DNA from: Brevibacillus antibioticus
Lineage (GTDB): Bacteria; Bacillota; Bacilli; Brevibacillales; Brevibacillaceae
DNA: 64,000 nt
Reading direction: 5' to 3'
Assembly: GCF_005217615.1 (NCBI RefSeq)
Contig: NZ_SZNK01000001.1
Coordinates: 3,188,501-3,252,500, forward strand
In this document: piece by piece, positions 32,768 through 42,198 of the stretch
Layout: every line of letters begins with the position of its first letter
How positions within the stretch are numbered: the stretch's first letter is position 1
The notes under the pieces: generated by a model
Database searches by the model: none
Seen by the model: only the letters and a program-made list of their open reading frames with translations
What the model was told of the DNA's origin: nothing
Program-made: the position numbers and the translations under genes

Positions 32768-34150
32768 CTACGACTCCCCCCTTTGCCTTGATTCCCGTCG
32801 CCAACTCATCAGTACCAAAGACAATGCGATTGTCGTGAGGATAATACCAAGCACTTGCAACCCCTCGCTGCTAAACTTATCTCCCATTACAATGCCGATC
32901 AACAACGAGGATAGAATGGTTCCCAGGTATCTGGATGTTTGAAATAATCCGGAAGCTACTCCGATGATTTCTTTTGGAGAACTTTTGAACAAGGCTGCTT
33001 GCATTCCGACATTGTTTAACCCGTTGCTAATACCGAATGCTGCTAACGCCACACAGACACGAAACACATGTGAATCTTGATCTAACGTCACGAGCCACAA
33101 TGACCCAAATGTCATAAGCATGGCGGATGTCAACAATGCAGGTCGAGGTCCTGATTGATCAATCCATCGTCCTGCTAGTGGAGACACTACAAGTGAGCAT
33201 AAACCTAAGCTGAGCATGAGCATTCCTGTATGAAACTCGCTGACATGACGAACCATTTGCAAGTAGGACGGAAGCCCGAAAAAAAGCGAATAAAAAAGGA
33301 CGTTAACGAGCATGAATTCGATATTGACCCATGTCATCGCAGGATACTTGGCGAATGTCCGTAGAGGAATAAACGGAGAAGTCGTTTTTAACTCATGTCG
33401 TACGAAAGCCCCCAGTGTAACGAGGCCGATCCCTCCAACCATGATATGCCACCATGAGACATGCCCCGCTGATTTTGCTGACAGTAATCCAACGAGCAGT
33501 GCAACCAGACCGACTGCGAAGAGCACGATCCCTGTTGCATCAATGAACTCCAAACATTTCCGAAAGGACATGTTATGTGAAGCGGATGCTGCCGATTCAT
33601 CCTTTGGAATCCTCCTCCAGGCTAACAGCAAGCTCGCCACCACGAACGGAATATTAATGAGAAAGATCGCAGACCAGTCCCAATAATGAATCAAGACCCC
33701 GCCAATAAAAGGTCCAATCGCTGCTGCTCCGGATAGGAATATGGACAGTATGGAAAGCGCAGTCGCTTGTTTCTCCGTAATATGAATTCGTACAATCGCC
33801 ATTCCAACGGCAACCATCATGCTAGTTCCGATCGATTGCACAATTCGGAATACAATGAGCCACCCGAAGTTTGGGGATAATGGAGCCAATAAGGAAGCAA
33901 CGAAAGATACGACAAGCCCGGTAAGAAATATCTTCTTGCGGCCGAACAAATCACTTGCCTTTCCCATGACAGGTTGAGCGATTGCACTCGCAATGTAGAA
34001 AGAGAAAATAATCCACGAAACAACCGTGAAGTCAAGACGGTACACATTTTGCAGCCTTGCAATCGCAACAGAAATCATCGAAGAATTTAATGGGTTCAAC
34101 AATATTCCTAGTCCAACGGTAATCATCAACCACCTGTTGTGAGCCCCCAT
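32768..34150 (-). CDS. MFS transporter, DHA2 (14-TM) type, LysR-paired
   Basis: 460 aa, about 13-14 membrane segments. Motif A GKASDLFGRKKIFL, helix-5 motif FLSGAAAIGPFIGGVL. Divergent from the LysR gene at 34264. A drug/metabolite exporter of QacA/EmrB type by family; substrate unknown. It belongs to the same class as the exporter at 22857 but not to the LysR-paired MFS at 30534. Confidence 0.9.
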   Translation of the reverse strand: MGAHNRWLMITVGLGILLNPLNSSMISVAIARLQNVYRLDFTVVSWIIFSFYIASAIAQPVMGKASDLFGRKKIFLTGLVVSFVASLLAPLSPNFGWLIVFRIVQSIGTSMMVAVGMAIVRIHITEKQATALSILSIFLSGAAAIGPFIGGVLIHYWDWSAIFLINIPFVVASLLLAWRRIPKDESAASASHNMSFRKCLEFIDATGIVLFAVGLVALLVGLLSAKSAGHVSWWHIMVGGIGLVTLGAFVRHELKTTSPFIPLRTFAKYPAMTWVNIEFMLVNVLFYSLFFGLPSYLQMVRHVSEFHTGMLMLSLGLCSLVVSPLAGRWIDQSGPRPALLTSAMLMTFGSLWLVTLDQDSHVFRVCVALAAFGISNGLNNVGMQAALFKSSPKEIIGVASGLFQTSRYLGTILSSLLIGIVMGDKFSSEGLQVLGIILTTIALSLVLMSWRRESRQRGES

Positions 34151-34263
34151 TTCCAGGCCTCCTTAAAGCGTTTTGATGATATCGTACTGGAAATCAAACA
34201 TTTACTCCAACGCATTTCATGTTATGATTTCATTGATTAGAAGGAATGAATGGGGGGTGCTGT

Positions 34264-35151
34264 ATGGAACTTCTTCAACTGCAATACTTTCTCACGGTAG
34301 CTCGGATGGAACACGTGACCGAAGCTGCACAAAGACTGCATGTGACCCAATCGTCCCTAAGCAAAACGATTCAACGATTGGAGGATGATCTGGGAGTCCC
34401 GCTATTTGATCGAAAAGGGAGAAAGCTGCGTCTGAATGAGTTCGGAAGCAAATTCCTCTGCCGGGTGGAAAGAGCTTTGTTTGAATTGGAACAGGGGAAG
34501 CTGGAGCTTAGCGATTTGTCCAACCCGGAACATGGCACGCTTGAATTGGCGGTGACTACTGCAAGCACGCTACCCAATATCCTTCGAGAGTTTCGGAAAA
34601 AGCGACCCGATATCCAGTTTCATGTACAAATGCTCACCACGCACGAAATGGTTACGCTTCTTCATAGAGGAGAGGTCGATTTTTGCTTGTCCTCCCCTCC
34701 TATCCAAGAGGATGGCATTGAATGTCAAATCGTCTTCCTTGACCCTATTCTCGTAGCTGTTCCAAGAGGACATCGACTAGCAGACCGAAATATCATATCT
34801 TTGACAGAGCTGAAGGATGAATCGTTTGTCGGTGTAAAGAGAGGGTACGGTACACGGGATCTCGTAGACTCTATATGCAAGTCAGCTGGATTCGCACCTA
34901 CATATGTGTATGAGGGAGATGAACCTGCAAGGCTAATCCAGCTGGTGGAAGCAGAAATTGGCATAGCCTTCATACCAAGCACGGCAAGAGATTCTCGTGA
35001 ACAAATCAAATATCTCCAAGTAGAGAATCACGAATTCGTACGGGAAATCGCTTTATTATGGCACAAGAGTCGGTACATTTCGCGAGCTGCCCAAGACTTC
35101 CGTGATGTCGTTGTCGATTATTTTGGAGATGTATGCAAACTTGAGAGGTGA
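34264..35151 (+). CDS. LysR-family regulator, MFS-paired
   Basis: 295 aa. Start at the ATG 34264 after GGGGGGTGCTGT; six in-frame codons upstream lack a site. Helix-turn-helix EAAQRLHVTQSSLSKTIQRL at about 18-37, effector domain about 88-290. Divergent from the 14-TM exporter at 32768-34150 and followed, 6 bases on, by a small Cys-rich gene. Likely the activator of the exporter. Confidence 0.93.
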   Translation: MELLQLQYFLTVARMEHVTEAAQRLHVTQSSLSKTIQRLEDDLGVPLFDRKGRKLRLNEFGSKFLCRVERALFELEQGKLELSDLSNPEHGTLELAVTTASTLPNILREFRKKRPDIQFHVQMLTTHEMVTLLHRGEVDFCLSSPPIQEDGIECQIVFLDPILVAVPRGHRLADRNIISLTELKDESFVGVKRGYGTRDLVDSICKSAGFAPTYVYEGDEPARLIQLVEAEIGIAFIPSTARDSREQIKYLQVENHEFVREIALLWHKSRYISRAAQDFRDVVVDYFGDVCKLER

Positions 35152-35157
35152 TGAATC

Positions 35158-35448
35158 ATGAAACTTCACGATTGTCCTACTTGTAATACCAACAGTCAAG
35201 AATGTATGATCGTCACCGAGAATGCATTGCACCCTACAGCCGAGAGATTAAAGTGCCGGATATGTTCCTGGAGCGGAAAGTGGTCCGACATGAAAGTGCG
35301 CGAGATCCCAGACGAACCAATCCCGGGCGTCGAACCGATTACCGACTATGGTGTGCTACATTCAGATCAAATTCGACTTCGATATACAGGAGGTTGTTGC
35401 CCTCATTGTAGGGGAGATGATCCTTTATGCTGGTGCCATGCATTTTAG
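35158..35448 (+). CDS. Small Cys-rich protein, likely zinc-binding
   Basis: 96 aa. CPTC near residue 6, CRIC near 42, CCPHC near 84 and CWC near 93 give two zinc-ribbon-like cysteine pairs. GAGGTGATGAATC precedes the ATG, and the gene follows the LysR gene by 6 bases, so they form one transcript. Family not recognised. Its middle is acidic and proline-rich (PDEPIPGVEPITDY). Confidence 0.7.
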   Translation: MKLHDCPTCNTNSQECMIVTENALHPTAERLKCRICSWSGKWSDMKVREIPDEPIPGVEPITDYGVLHSDQIRLRYTGGCCPHCRGDDPLCWCHAF

Positions 35449-35473
35449 GTATCTATTTCTCTCGAATGAAACA

Positions 35474-35510
35474 CAAAAACAGACACGTCACATTTGCGTG
35501 TCTGTTTTTG
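35474..35510. terminator. Bidirectional terminator that overlaps an ABC ATPase gene end
   Basis: CAAAAACAGACACG pairs with CGTGTCTGTTTTTG. One arm encodes the last residues (K-T-D-T-Q-M) of the minus-strand ABC ATPase, and its stop codon is in the loop. It also ends the plus-strand LysR/Cys-rich unit. Confidence 0.9.
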
Positions 35511-36381
35511 TAGCGGCTACAGGTGCCTTTAGGATAATTCGATCTTCTTCCAGCTCAATTCGCAGCTTACCGTCCGCCTGAATCGCCTGGAGGTACTCCA
35601 TTGGGATCTGCAGCCTCCCCACCTGATCGAGCACCGCCAATTCCTCATGAGTGTCCGCGTTAGCTGACACATCAGAAGACTCGGAAGTGTTATCTTCCGT
35701 TCCTTTTCGCCGCAACAATTCGCTGGATGTTTTCCCATCCCTAATGGCTACGACACGATCGACTTTGCGGGCCAGCTCCAAGTCATGAGTCACGATGACG
35801 ACGGTTAGCCCAAACGAACGGTTCAGCTCTTGAAACAAATCGAGAATGATAGCTGCCGTTCGGGTGTCTACACTGCCAGTCGGCTCATCTGCCAAAAGCA
35901 GCTTGGGCTCGTTCGCCAACGCGATCGCGATGGCTACCCGCTGTTGCTCCCCGCCGGAAAGTTCGCTCAGCTTGTTCTTTTTTCGGTGGCCCAGTCCCAC
36001 CAGTTCCAATAACTCGTGGGCGCGCTCCCTTTTTCGCTTGCCCCGCAAAAGCATTGGCATCTCCACATTTTGCAGCGCGGATAGATAAGGGATCAGATTG
36101 CGGGCGTTGTTCTGCCAGACAAAACCTACGGTCTGCAAGCGATACAAAACCAGCTCGGAAGTCGTCAATCGAAATAAATCAGCTCCCGCGACGGAAAGCT
36201 TTCCTGCTGAGGGACGGTCCAGTCCTCCCAGCATGTTTAGAAGCGTTGATTTGCCGCTGCCGCTATTCCCAATGATCCCCATCAACTCTCCGGTCTCTAC
36301 ACGCAAATCCAAACCTTGCAGCGCGACCACTTCCAGATCATTTGCCTTGTAGATTTTCACCAAATTTTCGCATACGATCAT
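35488..36381 (-). CDS. ABC ATPase with C-terminal AbrB-like domain
   Basis: 297 aa. LolD/MacB-type ATPase: Walker [10 protein letters not shown] (about 37-45), signature [12 protein letters not shown] (about 140), Walker [13 protein letters not shown] (about 160-171), switch histidine in VTHD. The normal ATPase ends near residue 220; an extra 77 residues follow, an acidic linker and [15 protein letters not shown][16 protein letters not shown] (about 248-290), which looks like the swapped-hairpin AbrB/SpoVT fold. Last gene of a four-gene operon; 4 bases after the permease gene. Confidence 0.88.
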   Translation of the reverse strand: MIVCENLVKIYKANDLEVVALQGLDLRVETGELMGIIGNSGSGKSTLLNMLGGLDRPSAGKLSVAGADLFRLTTSELVLYRLQTVGFVWQNNARNLIPYLSALQNVEMPMLLRGKRKRERAHELLELVGLGHRKKNKLSELSGGEQQRVAIAIALANEPKLLLADEPTGSVDTRTAAIILDLFQELNRSFGLTVVIVTHDLELARKVDRVVAIRDGKTSSELLRRKGTEDNTSESSDVSANADTHEELAVLDQVGRLQIPMEYLQAIQADGKLRIELEEDRIILKAPVAATKTDTQM

Positions 36382-36385
36382 CTGA

Positions 36386-39274
36386 TTAGTCCTCCCCCAG
36401 CTTTACGGCTTGATGGATCTGCATCCGTGACAGCAGAATACCGACGATTCCGATTCCGATAACCAGTGTCACAGCAATGAACGTATAAATGATTTGTTCA
36501 TCTTGCGGCATCGAAATGACGGTAAAGGGAGGAACTTGCTTATCGGCATGCAAATAGAGACTGAGCGCAGGCAAAAATAGACTATTTGCCAGCTTGCCCG
36601 CTGTCATCCCTATCGCAAAAGCGACGCCAAACGTCAAGAGCTGCTCCCACGCGAGTATGGCAAGAAGCTGTCTGAATGGCATTCCCATCGCGCGAAACAC
36701 GCCGTATTGCAATTTTCTGGCTCCAAGTGTAAGCACCCAGTACAACACGTAGCCGATAAAGGTGACTAGCATGGAAAGCAGGAACCCAAGCGTCAGTGAT
36801 CCGTTCAGCCCCAAATAAAATGCGTTGTTTTTCATCTGGATGACTTGCTGTTTGGCATTATTCAGCGTGGCGAGCTTGACTCCTTCTTGTGACAGACCCT
36901 TGTAAAGCGATTCAGAAGACGTTCCCTCTTTCATTTTGATCCAAACCTCATACGGCTCCAGGCGAATTTTGTCTTGCACGAACGGGAGATTGGCGACTGC
37001 CAAATACTGTTCTTCTACGCTGTTTCCGTATGTGCTTTTTACAGGAGTAGGGTTCCATCCCGGCCAGTAATCTACGATGGCATACACAATCATTTCAACC
37101 CTGCGAGAATCCCCCCAACCGAGCAGGATGGTTTGTCCCTCCACCACGTGCAGCTTGTCAGCGAGGCTGCGAGACAGCAATAAGGCACGTGGTTCTTTTG
37201 CTATCAGATTCAAATAATCGTGAAAGTGATGCGGCAACAAGTCAGACTTCATCCAAGCGGTCTTAGCAAACTCTTTGGGGTCGATCCCCATCAAGGTGAT
37301 GTCCTTCACAGGATCGCCCCGAAAAGAAGCCTCCGCCAGGCCGTTCACAAAGACTTTTGTTGCATGCTCAACCTCAGGCAATCGACTGTACATTTCGAAA
37401 TCCGGCTCTACATACTGAACGGGAGGAGCGGTAGGCGCTTGTTCCACTCCTGCTTCCTCACCTTCTTCCGCATTCCTTCCTCCCCGATAGACCGTTACTT
37501 CCGGTTTGTCGCTCTGCCACTCTGCCTTCAAGCGAACATCCGCGCCAATTTGGTAACGGATTCTCTCCTCTGCATTTTGATTGATCGTCCGTGCCATGCT
37601 TGCACTGAACATTCCTACTGCGACCGTAATCGTCACAAACAGCATGAGAAAATGATACTGCCGTGGAGCTCTCCCTACCTGAACCAGCGTCGTATGCAGA
37701 GAAAGCGGGAGGAAGGAGCGTCCTGCCCAAGACATCAGACGCAGCAGCCACGGGTACAATCGGAGAAGCAGCAGACCAAAACCGAGCGAGAACAGAACGG
37801 GCACAAAAAAGAGAAGGAAATCGATCGAGACGGCCGAAGCCCCTTCGCTCGTTTTTGCTGCGGTTTCAGCGGCGTTTTGATAGGAATACCATCCATACCA
37901 CGAGACCGCAAGCAGCAATACGTCCAAAAACAGTCGGTGCCAAATGGCATGTCCACTCATTCTCGCCATGTTTTGCTTGTGCGTGACGATATTTTGCCTA
38001 GTTGCCATAAACACAGAAATCAAAACGAGTGTGATGCAGGCAAGCACCATCCACGAGGCATACACGAATACTTCCGGACTGATCGTGACATCCAAACCTT
38101 TGCGATCGACAAATTCAAGAAATCCATTCGAGACGCCAAGTATCTTACTAAGCTCAATCCCCACAAAGGGACCGATCAAGAAGGCGCATAACCCAAGAAT
38201 GGCAATCTCCATGAAATAAATAGAAAAAATCTGCATTCTGCTGGCTCCCCTGCTGCCCAGCACAGCGATTTCCGTTCGTTGCCTTTCCACAATTAATCCC
38301 GAAATCATCACGAGATAAAGGCCCAGCATAATGAAAATGGGGATGTAGAGCGACCAGAGAATGGTTTTGAATTGCTTCTCTTGCTCATTGTACTTGCCCA
38401 CGAGATTAGCCGCCGGAAACTGAACGTTAATCTCCGCTTTTTTCAATCCATGCTGTTGCAGCTTCCCTTCGATTCCGGCCACCAATGAATTCAGCTTCTC
38501 AGTATCGCTGATTCGAAAGGATTGGTAGTGAAAGGCCGTATACATCTGGGTTGAAATAACCAGATTTTTCTCTTCCAAAAACACACTCCGAAAAAGCCGT
38601 TCATCCAATACGAAGCCACTGGAGTATTCACTGGCCGAAGCAAACCAATAAGGATCGTTCCCCTCTTTTTCCTTAAAAACACCGACCGGCTTAATTCGTA
38701 CCTTGAGTCCTTCTACCTGGTTGGTGGTCAACTCATACAAGCTGCCTAGCACCATCTGGCGGTCCTTTAACGCTTTTTCCGTCACCAGCGCCTCGTACAC
38801 GCCATCAACGGGGGTTGCAGCAGGCAGGCGACCGTCAACCAGCGTCATATGCTGCTCAAGTCCACTCAGCGAATAGATCCGCGAACTGTCGGAACTGAAT
38901 GGGCTCTTCGGCTGTATGTTTTCCTGAATGGCATTAAAGAGAATGGTCCGCAAAACTGTCACTTCTGTATACACCGGGACATCCAGTTGAGCAATTACTT
39001 CGTTTTGCAGATGAGCGGTCATTTCGTCTACAAGAGCTGCCCCATTCTTTTCCAGCTTGTTTTGATTGACTACGATCAGCAAGCCACCGGGGAAGCGGTT
39101 CACATTCTTCTGGTATTCCTCCATATCCTTGGTCAACATGCGTTGGAGTACGCCTGACGTGAATGCGGGTATACTCGATACCAATCCGACAGCGACGACC
39201 AGCCCGATCAACAGACTGCCGACCAGCCAGCGGTTATTCATCATTTTCCGCAAGATCATTTGCAGCATCGCCAC
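36386..39274 (-). CDS. Large FtsX/MacB-type ABC permease (962 aa)
   Basis: 962 aa, about ten membrane segments: near 17-37, 305-327, 352-374, 400-420, 448-465, 490-515, 545-565, 830-855, 875-900 and 935-955. Two FtsX-like membrane parts flank two large extracytoplasmic domains (about 40-300 and 570-825). Such duplicated permeases act alone or as a dimer with LolD-type ATPases to drive export or mechanotransmission at the membrane. Same strand as the adaptor (12 bases) and the ATPase after it (4 bases). Confidence 0.9.
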   Translation of the reverse strand: MAMLQMILRKMMNNRWLVGSLLIGLVVAVGLVSSIPAFTSGVLQRMLTKDMEEYQKNVNRFPGGLLIVVNQNKLEKNGAALVDEMTAHLQNEVIAQLDVPVYTEVTVLRTILFNAIQENIQPKSPFSSDSSRIYSLSGLEQHMTLVDGRLPAATPVDGVYEALVTEKALKDRQMVLGSLYELTTNQVEGLKVRIKPVGVFKEKEGNDPYWFASASEYSSGFVLDERLFRSVFLEEKNLVISTQMYTAFHYQSFRISDTEKLNSLVAGIEGKLQQHGLKKAEINVQFPAANLVGKYNEQEKQFKTILWSLYIPIFIMLGLYLVMISGLIVERQRTEIAVLGSRGASRMQIFSIYFMEIAILGLCAFLIGPFVGIELSKILGVSNGFLEFVDRKGLDVTISPEVFVYASWMVLACITLVLISVFMATRQNIVTHKQNMARMSGHAIWHRLFLDVLLLAVSWYGWYSYQNAAETAAKTSEGASAVSIDFLLFFVPVLFSLGFGLLLLRLYPWLLRLMSWAGRSFLPLSLHTTLVQVGRAPRQYHFLMLFVTITVAVGMFSASMARTINQNAEERIRYQIGADVRLKAEWQSDKPEVTVYRGGRNAEEGEEAGVEQAPTAPPVQYVEPDFEMYSRLPEVEHATKVFVNGLAEASFRGDPVKDITLMGIDPKEFAKTAWMKSDLLPHHFHDYLNLIAKEPRALLLSRSLADKLHVVEGQTILLGWGDSRRVEMIVYAIVDYWPGWNPTPVKSTYGNSVEEQYLAVANLPFVQDKIRLEPYEVWIKMKEGTSSESLYKGLSQEGVKLATLNNAKQQVIQMKNNAFYLGLNGSLTLGFLLSMLVTFIGYVLYWVLTLGARKLQYGVFRAMGMPFRQLLAILAWEQLLTFGVAFAIGMTAGKLANSLFLPALSLYLHADKQVPPFTVISMPQDEQIIYTFIAVTLVIGIGIVGILLSRMQIHQAVKLGED

Positions 39275-39286
39275 GAGTTTGTCCCC

Positions 39287-40465
39287 CTATTCCAAAATAA
39301 CCAGTTGGCCTGCCGAAAGACCTTTGCGAATCTCAACCTCTGTCTGGGTCATGATCCCAGTTTCCACGTCCACTTCCTTCTTGCTATTCCCGTCGAGCAC
39401 CCGGACGTACTTCCTGCCCGATAAATCATGAAGGGCTTTTCTCGGTATAAAAAGCGTCTGATCCTGTTTGTCCACAATCACTTCCATACTGACTCCTGTC
39501 CCGATTTCCAAGCCCTTTGGAGGGATTTTCGGAGTAATGAGTAGACTTCTCTGATACAGCTTCGTCAAATCCTCTGGTAAATTGGAAGGGACATGCAGGG
39601 GCGTCTGAACAACTGTCCCCTCGCCTTTTTCGCCGTCTTTACCGGTGAGAATCACTTTCATCCCTTCCCTAACATCTTGCAGTGCCTCTTTCTCGGGCGC
39701 GATATACATGACGAACAGCTTGTTCGGATCGCCTATCGTTACCAACTTTTGATGCGCTTCCACCTCATCTCCCACCTGCCCGTTGCTTGTAAACAGCACG
39801 ATGCCGTCAAAGGGCGCGATCAGCTTGGTCTCGTTCCAACGCTGTTGCAGGTTCTTCAGGTCCATCTCTTTTTGCTTCACGTTTAGTCTGGCACGCTCCA
39901 CCACGTACTGCTGCTTCTTGGGATCCTGCAATTTCGCCAAGTCTAGCTTAACCTTTTCCAATTCGATCTTGGCTAGCTTGGTTTCGTTTACCTTGGCGTT
40001 CATCTCTGCCTTCATAACGTCCAGCTTCGCGGATTCGACTTCGTAGTGATTATCCTGCTGGGCTTCAAGCAGCTCCAGTTTTGCCTTCTCCACTTCATAC
40101 TTGGCCGACTCGATCTCCCTCTCCATTTCAGCTGCATCCAATTCAGCAAGTACCTGTCCTTTTTTCACCTGATCGCCGCCTTGGACAGAGAACGACTTCA
40201 GCCGCAGTCCCTTCGTCTCTGGGAAAGAGAGCTCCGCCGTTTTCACGGTCGTGAAGGAAGCGTTTCCTTTCACACTTTTTACGATTGGCCCTTGTAAAAC
40301 TTCTGCTACTTCATATTTGATTGGTGACGGCTCCACTAATGGCGGAGCCAGAACCTCCTCTTCCTTAGGAAATAGCGAACAGCCCGTCAACAAAAGGAAA
40401 ACGGTCAAGTACGCCCATTTTATTTTGCTATTCCTTGATACGGCCGTCCTCCAATTCATAGACAT
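39287..40465 (-). CDS. MacA/HlyD-type membrane-fusion lipoprotein
   Basis: 392 aa. Lipobox LLTGC with Cys29 marks a lipoprotein anchored outside the membrane. A short beta segment is followed by a long alpha-helical hairpin (about 112-215, heptad-rich, E/K/L), a lipoyl-like half-motif, and beta-barrel domains. The first ATG (40465) has GGAGGTGG 7 bases upstream and overlaps the ATPase gene by 38 bases, so translation is coupled. In a Gram-positive cell the adaptor links permease to the wall zone. Confidence 0.9.
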   Translation of the reverse strand: MSMNWRTAVSRNSKIKWAYLTVFLLLTGCSLFPKEEEVLAPPLVEPSPIKYEVAEVLQGPIVKSVKGNASFTTVKTAELSFPETKGLRLKSFSVQGGDQVKKGQVLAELDAAEMEREIESAKYEVEKAKLELLEAQQDNHYEVESAKLDVMKAEMNAKVNETKLAKIELEKVKLDLAKLQDPKKQQYVVERARLNVKQKEMDLKNLQQRWNETKLIAPFDGIVLFTSNGQVGDEVEAHQKLVTIGDPNKLFVMYIAPEKEALQDVREGMKVILTGKDGEKGEGTVVQTPLHVPSNLPEDLTKLYQRSLLITPKIPPKGLEIGTGVSMEVIVDKQDQTLFIPRKALHDLSGRKYVRVLDGNSKKEVDVETGIMTQTEVEIRKGLSAGQLVILE

Positions 40466-41102
40466 CGTCCGCCACCTCCATTACACCAGGATCATGTGTC
40501 GTCATGACAATGCTCATAGTACCTTCATCGACCAGTTGGCGAAACAAACGGCTAATTTGCTGACCTGTTTTACTATCCAGCTCAGCTGTCGGCTCATCCG
40601 CCAGTAGTAGTGTCGGCCTGTTCGCAACAGCTCTGGCAATCGCACAGCGTTGCTGTTCCCCACCAGACATCTCAAACGGTCGATGATGCGCCCGTTTGGA
40701 CAGCCCAACGATGTCAAGCGATTCGCGAACGCGCTCCCTCCATTCGGCAGCAGGCACCCCTGACAGCCGGAGTCCAAACTCGACGTTTTCAGCGGCTGAC
40801 ATCAGCGGAAGCAAGCCAAACGACTGGAAGATAAACGCCATGTTCTTTTGCCTAATCTTCGTTCGCTCATAATCCGATAGCTGGCCGATTTCTCGTCCCT
40901 GAAAGTACACGCTCCCTACCGTCGGACGATCGAGACCACCCAAAAGGTTTAATAGAGTCGTTTTTCCTGATCCTGATCTGCCTTTTAGTACGAGCAATCG
41001 TCCTGATTCGACGCGCATTTTTACGCCCGCAAGCGCTCTGACGGCAGTTGCCCCTCTACCAAACGTGCGTTCTACGTTTTTTGTCTCTGCAATGAACGAC
41101 AA
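40428..41102 (-). CDS. LolD/MacB-type ABC ATPase (TTG start)
   Basis: 224 aa. Walker [10 protein letters not shown] (about 39-47), signature [14 protein letters not shown] (about 140-152), Walker [13 protein letters not shown] (about 160-171). TTG at 41102-41100 is 7 bases after GGGGGTG; the open frame extends further but into an A/T-rich non-coding leader. First gene of the operon ATPase-adaptor-permease-ATPase. Confidence 0.9.
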   Translation of the reverse strand: MSFIAETKNVERTFGRGATAVRALAGVKMRVESGRLLVLKGRSGSGKTTLLNLLGGLDRPTVGSVYFQGREIGQLSDYERTKIRQKNMAFIFQSFGLLPLMSAAENVEFGLRLSGVPAAEWRERVRESLDIVGLSKRAHHRPFEMSGGEQQRCAIARAVANRPTLLLADEPTAELDSKTGQQISRLFRQLVDEGTMSIVMTTHDPGVMEVADDVYELEDGRIKE

Positions 41103-41220
41103 AATGACACCCCCGAAAATATGTCTGAAAAATACGAGTTTTATTAATAGTAACTTAATCAGAATCCATTGTTTAATAAAATTGGAATAAACTAATATAA
41201 ATAAAAATAAATTCAGCGGT

Positions 41221-41628
41221 ATGGTCACCATAACCACTTACCAAAAGAAAAAAGGCAACCCCCTTTGGTTCTACTGGCAATCGGTTCGGTTATCGTCATT
41301 AGGCGTTTTATTCGTCATTTATACAGGGGCAGAGCTGCATTTTGATGTACGTATCCTCTGGATTGTATTGACGATGCTGACGTTCGCGCCCTCGATCATA
41401 CTTGTCTGGTTGTTGGGACATCGACTCCCTCCTCTCGTGATGACGCTCGTATCCAATTTGATCGGCGTCGGATCGATGCTGCCTTTTGTCCTGATCAGCA
41501 TCCCTACGGCCACCGTGAAAAGAAGAAGCTCTCCTCGCTTTCATCTGAGCAAAGCAGTTCGTCGCATTTTTCATAGTAAAACAGTCGGAATTGTAGTTGA
41601 GAAGTACAATTTCCTTGCCTTATACTAG
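41221..41628 (+). CDS. Possible membrane protein, function unknown
   Basis: 135 aa, divergent from the ABC operon. Three to four hydrophobic segments (about 22-38, 45-66, 72-95). The ribosome site is weak (AGCGG). A promoter of the next gene overlaps its 3' end. It may be a small inner-membrane protein, but coding potential is moderate. Confidence 0.5.
   Translation: MVTITTYQKKKGNPLWFYWQSVRLSSLGVLFVIYTGAELHFDVRILWIVLTMLTFAPSIILVWLLGHRLPPLVMTLVSNLIGVGSMLPFVLISIPTATVKRRSSPRFHLSKAVRRIFHSKTVGIVVEKYNFLALY
41597..41626 (+). promoter_or_regulatory. Promoter of the gene at 41683
   Basis: -35 TTGAGA (41597-41602), 18-base spacer, -10 TATACT (41621-41626). Confidence 0.65.
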
Positions 41629-41682
41629 ACGAAAGCGGGCGAGTCTGTACCGTTACATCGTGATAAGAGGAGGCGACAGTCC

Positions 41683-42129
41683 ATGTCTACCGTAAAACTA
41701 TCCCAGTGGGAAACGATGCTGTTAGAGGCAGCCCGTGCCCATGGATTCGTCGATGAAGAAATCATCCATAAGCTGAGAACAGGTAACCCTGTGCCTTTTT
41801 CGGATGTGGAGGGCGGTAAGTACGATTACACCCATCTGTTTGAACTGTCCAAAAATGATCCCTCTACGCTGGAAGCTGCGATTCGCGAAGGCTACCAGAT
41901 CAAGTTCACCACTATTAACGGGATCAAGTTTTTACTGAACAAACGCTACAACATCCAACCAGAGCATGATTATCAAGTTGAGGAAACAGCGCTGCACCAC
42001 GTTCGCTTACCAGACGATGCATTGGCGTGGATGCGCAGGACAATCTCCCATAACTGGCGAATAGTTGAACTAGAAAAGCTCGCGGACACCAAGGAAACGC
42101 TCGTCAGATTTGAACTGGCAGCATCGTAA
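41683..42129 (+). CDS. Hypothetical soluble protein (148 aa)
   Basis: Good AGAGGAGGCGACAGTCC before the ATG, own promoter and terminator. Mostly helical, acidic, no cysteines or membrane segment. It has a YDYTHLFELSKNDPSTLEAA stretch and a C-terminal part ending in LVRFELAAS. Family not recognised; nothing in the neighbourhood suggests a role. Confidence 0.75.
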   Translation: MSTVKLSQWETMLLEAARAHGFVDEEIIHKLRTGNPVPFSDVEGGKYDYTHLFELSKNDPSTLEAAIREGYQIKFTTINGIKFLLNKRYNIQPEHDYQVEETALHHVRLPDDALAWMRRTISHNWRIVELEKLADTKETLVRFELAAS

Positions 42130-42134
42130 ATACA

Positions 42135-42168
42135 AAAGAGCACTTTCCTTAGGGAAGAGTGCTCTTTA
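42135..42168 (+). terminator. Terminator after the gene at 41683
   Basis: AAAGAGCACTTTCC pairs with GGAAGAGTGCTCTTT; 6 bases after the stop codon. Confidence 0.9.
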
Positions 42169-42198
42169 TTCGAAATGCGGAGTATTCGAAGGAGACTA

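Noticed and set aside
37220-38191. 323-codon plus-strand open frame
   Set aside because: Antisense to the large permease; low-complexity Arg/His/Gln-rich product, no ribosome site.
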